From Utricularia gibba (taxonomy: Eukaryota > Streptophyta > Magnoliopsida > Lamiales > Lentibulariaceae), in the NCBI GenBank assembly GCA_002189035.1, contig NEEC01000009.1, positions 2,232,001 to 2,296,000 on the forward strand: a stretch of DNA of 64,000 bases, read 5' to 3'. The number at the start of each line of letters is the position of its first letter. Within the stretch, counting starts at the first letter, position 1. Both the position numbers and the translations under genes were made by a program. The notes under the pieces were generated by a model. The model was not told the DNA's origin, did no database searches, and worked only from the letters and a program-made list of their open reading frames with translations. Below are positions 61,703 through 64,000 of this stretch, one piece after another.

Positions 61703-62151
61703 TACGCCACAGCTGGAGACACACCGCAGTCGCCTGTAAGAAGAAGAAGAAGAAGAAGAGTCAGCAGAATGAGGACGAGGGTAGATATATGTGAGAAGCA
61801 ATGTGGGGAGGTGGGGAAAGGAACAATAACAAAAAGAAAAAAAAAAGTGGAGCTGAAGAAGAAGAAGGAGGAGAACAAACTTTCCCCTTCTCTGTTGGTA
61901 GTTTTGAGCAATCTGGACAAGTACGCGAACTGAGATCAGTTATGGCATTGAAATGTGGCCTGCATTTGGGCATTTCCCCCTTCTTCATCATTTGGGGTGA
62001 AAACTTTTCACTTCTTTTTATCTTCAAGTGTTGTGGCCCGTGGGGGGGAAGAAAAATCATCAGTACACCCTTTATTATTATTATTATTCCTCCACAAACA
62101 CCTCATGTGATGCTGCTGTCCATGTCCTCACACCATCGAAGGCATGATGGA
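61703..62151. other. Upstream region of the DVL gene
   Basis: Contains a (GAA)n tract (about 61738-61760), another purine-rich run (61825-61880) and an (ATT)n stretch (about 62070-62088). No second gene seen. Confidence 0.5.
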
Positions 62152-62197
62152 TTAGGGGATTAGGGGATTAGGGTTTAGGGTTTAGGGTTTAGGGGGG
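62152..62197 (+). repeat. Interstitial telomere-like repeat (TTTAGGG)n
   Basis: Six back-to-back units: two TTAGGGGA variants, a TTAGGG, then three exact TTTAGGG copies of the plant telomere motif, ending in a longer G run. The G-rich strand is the plus strand. It could be a relic of telomerase-mediated break repair or a telo-box cluster. Confidence 0.92.
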
Positions 62198-62291
62198 GCC
62201 ATAAGGCTACTTGAAAAAACTTCCTATCAAGTTCATGATCTGGGTTCGACAAGCTGAATCCACTCAGTCATCTGCAACTGCCGTACTTCAC

Positions 62292-62309
62292 AAAAAAAAA
62301 AAAAAAAAA
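62292..62309. repeat. Poly-A tract
   Basis: Eighteen A followed by further A-rich sequence to about 62325, 95 bases right of the telomere-like repeat. Could be slippage or a retrotransposed end. Confidence 0.85.
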
Positions 62310-62752
62310 GAAAAAAGAAAAAGAATTCTGCATCGACATTTTCAGTGCTCGAGGGTAGGAGATAGCTCTTGGCTCCATACGCATCTGCATCGTCATTTTT
62401 GGCCGGACATCTTGATGCAGTTATGCAGACTTGCTTGGGGCTCGAGGGCTGCAGCAGTCTATTCGATTGTTGATTTTGGGTGATCGGAATGTGGATATGG
62501 ATTTCCTTTTTCGATGTTCCTAGACATCATCGAACGACAAGAAAGTCATGGGAATGTGGTAGAGCAGAGGATCCATCACTGTTGCATCTAACAAGAGTGG
62601 AATCATAGGCTGATGATGTATTTAATGTTTAATGTTACACAAAGATTTACATTTGAATGTCACGGATGCTCTCAGCTATCTACTGCAATTTTGATGACAA
62701 AGTTCGGGAGCAACCCAACCAAGTATTGAAAGCATCACAGACATACCTTGTG

Positions 62753-64000
62753 TCACCTTGCAGCAGCTTCAAGAAGACCTTCCAGTTCTCTTCTCCCGAA
62801 AGATCTTCCATGACGAGCATTATTTTTGTGCTTTGCTGCCAAGTAGAATAGAAGCCAGGCTGCTAGGAAATACACCTCCATCAATGACTGAATCATCAAT
62901 GTGGAGAAATCACCAAGGATCCTTCTCAACACCCATCTTCCACACCATCCACATACCATTGCCTCCAACAATCTTATCTTGAAAGCAGGGCCAAACAAAA
63001 GCAGCATAAGATGGTATCCTTCTGCAAGAATCTCTCTGCCGCTTCTTCTTGAGTCGAAGATTGTGACCCAAGAATAGACTGTGAATAGGCATCCTAATAT
63101 CAAGTCACTCAGAAGCCAAAATGCAATGAAGTATGAGCTCTCCGACTCGTGCCCAATGACCCATGGAGCTAAATTTGCAAATGGCAAGAACTTTAACTTC
63201 AAGAAAATCTTGAAAAACACATATTGGTCTTCAATCTCACCAAAAAACAGTATCCCCATCACCTGAGCCATCGCATCCCTGACTGCCCATCTCATAAGGA
63301 TGAAACCTGAAAGCCTCCGGAGTCCGATGAACGATCCATCCCAAATCACCCGAAAGAAAGACCTGCTGTTTCCTAGCAAATGATCCACAACTTTAAGGAG
63401 CGTGATACCACTCACCCATGCGTATGTGATTATGAACCCAAACACAACATACACGTAAGTAGCAGACAGAACGCCCACAAAAAGGAATAAAGAAGTAGCA
63501 TCTCGATGACCCAATTCCAAACTCTTCAACAAGAACCCCAAATCAAACAGTGAGCCACTCTCCTTATCTCGTGCAACCTCCACAATCTCCTCTTTCTGGA
63601 CAGTGGCATTGATCCTGAACTCCGTCTTAAACCCAAACGCTCCCGGTTTCACCCTCTGGGCGAAAGAAATCCCGTCATCCGCAATGGAATCGGAGAAGCC
63701 AGAGTCCAATTTAAAGTTGGAAAGAAACAATAAAGTGGAATTGGGCGCAGGCTTCCTCGACTCCGAGTGAAAGAGTGACCGTTCAAAATCAGAATCCCCG
63801 GTGGAGAAGTCATCATCGAGTGCCCCCACACGAGACAGGTGAATAAAGGCGCGGCGGCGTGGCCGGGGGCCGCGCACATCCTGTATACCAGCGGACAGAT
63901 CGAGGCGAGAGAGAATCGATTTAAGCGAGGGATCACCGTCAATGAGAGAAGAGAGGTAATGAGACGCAGAGTGGACGTTGGAGCGGAAGGCAAGAACCAG
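62753..64000 (-). CDS. Multi-pass membrane protein of unknown function (5' end outside window)
   Basis: Open minus-strand frame of 416 codons from the right edge (64000, phase 0) to TGA at 62753-62755; no intron is visible. The N-terminal part is missing. The visible protein starts LVLAFRSNVHSASHYLSSLI. After a soluble part with Asp-rich and Ser-rich stretches, hydrophobic segments follow: SLFLFVGVLSATYVYVVFGF, an amphipathic FIGLRRLSGFILMRWAV, IAFWLLSDLILGCLFTVYSW, LMLLLFGPAFKIRLL and EVYFLAAWLLFYLAAK, ending EGLLEAAAR. Similar unnamed transmembrane proteins occur in land plants as far as I can recall, but I cannot name a function. An internal ATG at 63877 exists but the frame clearly continues upstream. 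Confidence 0.82.
   Translation of the reverse strand: MVLAFRSNVHSASHYLSSLIDGDPSLKSILSRLDLSAGIQDVRGPRPRRRAFIHLSRVGALDDDFSTGDSDFERSLFHSESRKPAPNSTLLFLSNFKLDSGFSDSIADDGISFAQRVKPGAFGFKTEFRINATVQKEEIVEVARDKESGSLFDLGFLLKSLELGHRDATSLFLFVGVLSATYVYVVFGFIITYAWVSGITLLKVVDHLLGNSRSFFRVIWDGSFIGLRRLSGFILMRWAVRDAMAQVMGILFFGEIEDQYVFFKIFLKLKFLPFANLAPWVIGHESESSYFIAFWLLSDLILGCLFTVYSWVTIFDSRRSGREILAEGYHLMLLLFGPAFKIRLLEAMVCGWCGRWVLRRILGDFSTLMIQSLMEVYFLAAWLLFYLAAKHKNNARHGRSFGRRELEGLLEAAAR

Overview
This is nuclear DNA from a flowering plant, most probably a eudicot. The evidence is GT-AG introns of roughly 70-500 bp, AT-rich intergenic DNA with A/T runs, and plant-only families: KIPK-type AGC kinase, ABI5, PETAL LOSS-type trihelix, CTR1, PP2-A13-type F-box, HD-Zip I, RTFL/DVL peptide and biosynthetic threonine deaminase. 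No prokaryotic, organellar, viral or CRISPR features are present, and I recognised no intact transposon.

Layout, left to right. 0.4-1.9 kb: eEF1A lysine methyltransferase (+). 3.0-7.2 kb: eIF3a (+). 7.9-10.1 kb: TLDc protein (+). 10.3-10.6 kb: decayed eS17 ribosomal protein gene (-). 11.8-12.6 kb: SmG (+). 13.0-14.4 kb: mitochondrial ISCA2 (+). 15.3-16.8 kb: ABI5 (-). 21.1-23.6 kb: AGC kinase of the KIPK group (+). 25.7-27.5 kb: PTL-like trihelix factor (+). 29.0-30.7 kb: cytosolic aldolase (-). 31.3-35.4 kb: CTR1 (-). 36.4-38.2 kb: F-box/PP2 protein (+). 41.6-42.5 kb: LMI1-like HD-Zip I (+). 43.4-44.0 kb: group-3 LEA (-). 44.5-47.1 kb: threonine deaminase OMR1 (-). 47.9-49.5 kb: pectin methylesterase (+). 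51.0-52.8 kb: MIEL1-type CHY/RING E3 ligase (+). 53.3-53.8 kb: thioredoxin-like 3-3 (+). 54.0-55.2 kb: S-adenosylmethionine synthase (-). 56.5-57.6 kb: R2R3-MYB (+). 61.5-61.7 kb: a 52-residue RTFL/DVL peptide (-). 62.8-64.0 kb: the 3' part of a multi-pass membrane protein (-) that runs off the right edge. Exon models were built by hand from splice signals, reading phase and family conservation.

Functional links are thematic, not operonic. ABI5 lies in the same window as a LEA gene with ABRE-type sites near its TATA box. CTR1 (ethylene signalling) and SAM synthase (ethylene precursor supply) are also both present. Such neighbours are probably chance in a gene-dense plant region.

I found no convincing new biological system. 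The strongest unexpected pattern is technical or mutational. Four conserved genes (eIF3a, ABI5, CTR1, SAM synthase) each carry one frame break, each inside a G/C run of 4-5 bases, and each is explained by one missing G or C. Other points of interest are three candidate GC-AG introns, a degenerate eS17 gene that still has a ribosomal-protein-type promoter, an interstitial TTTAGGG tract, and a possible small membrane protein near 43.0 kb.
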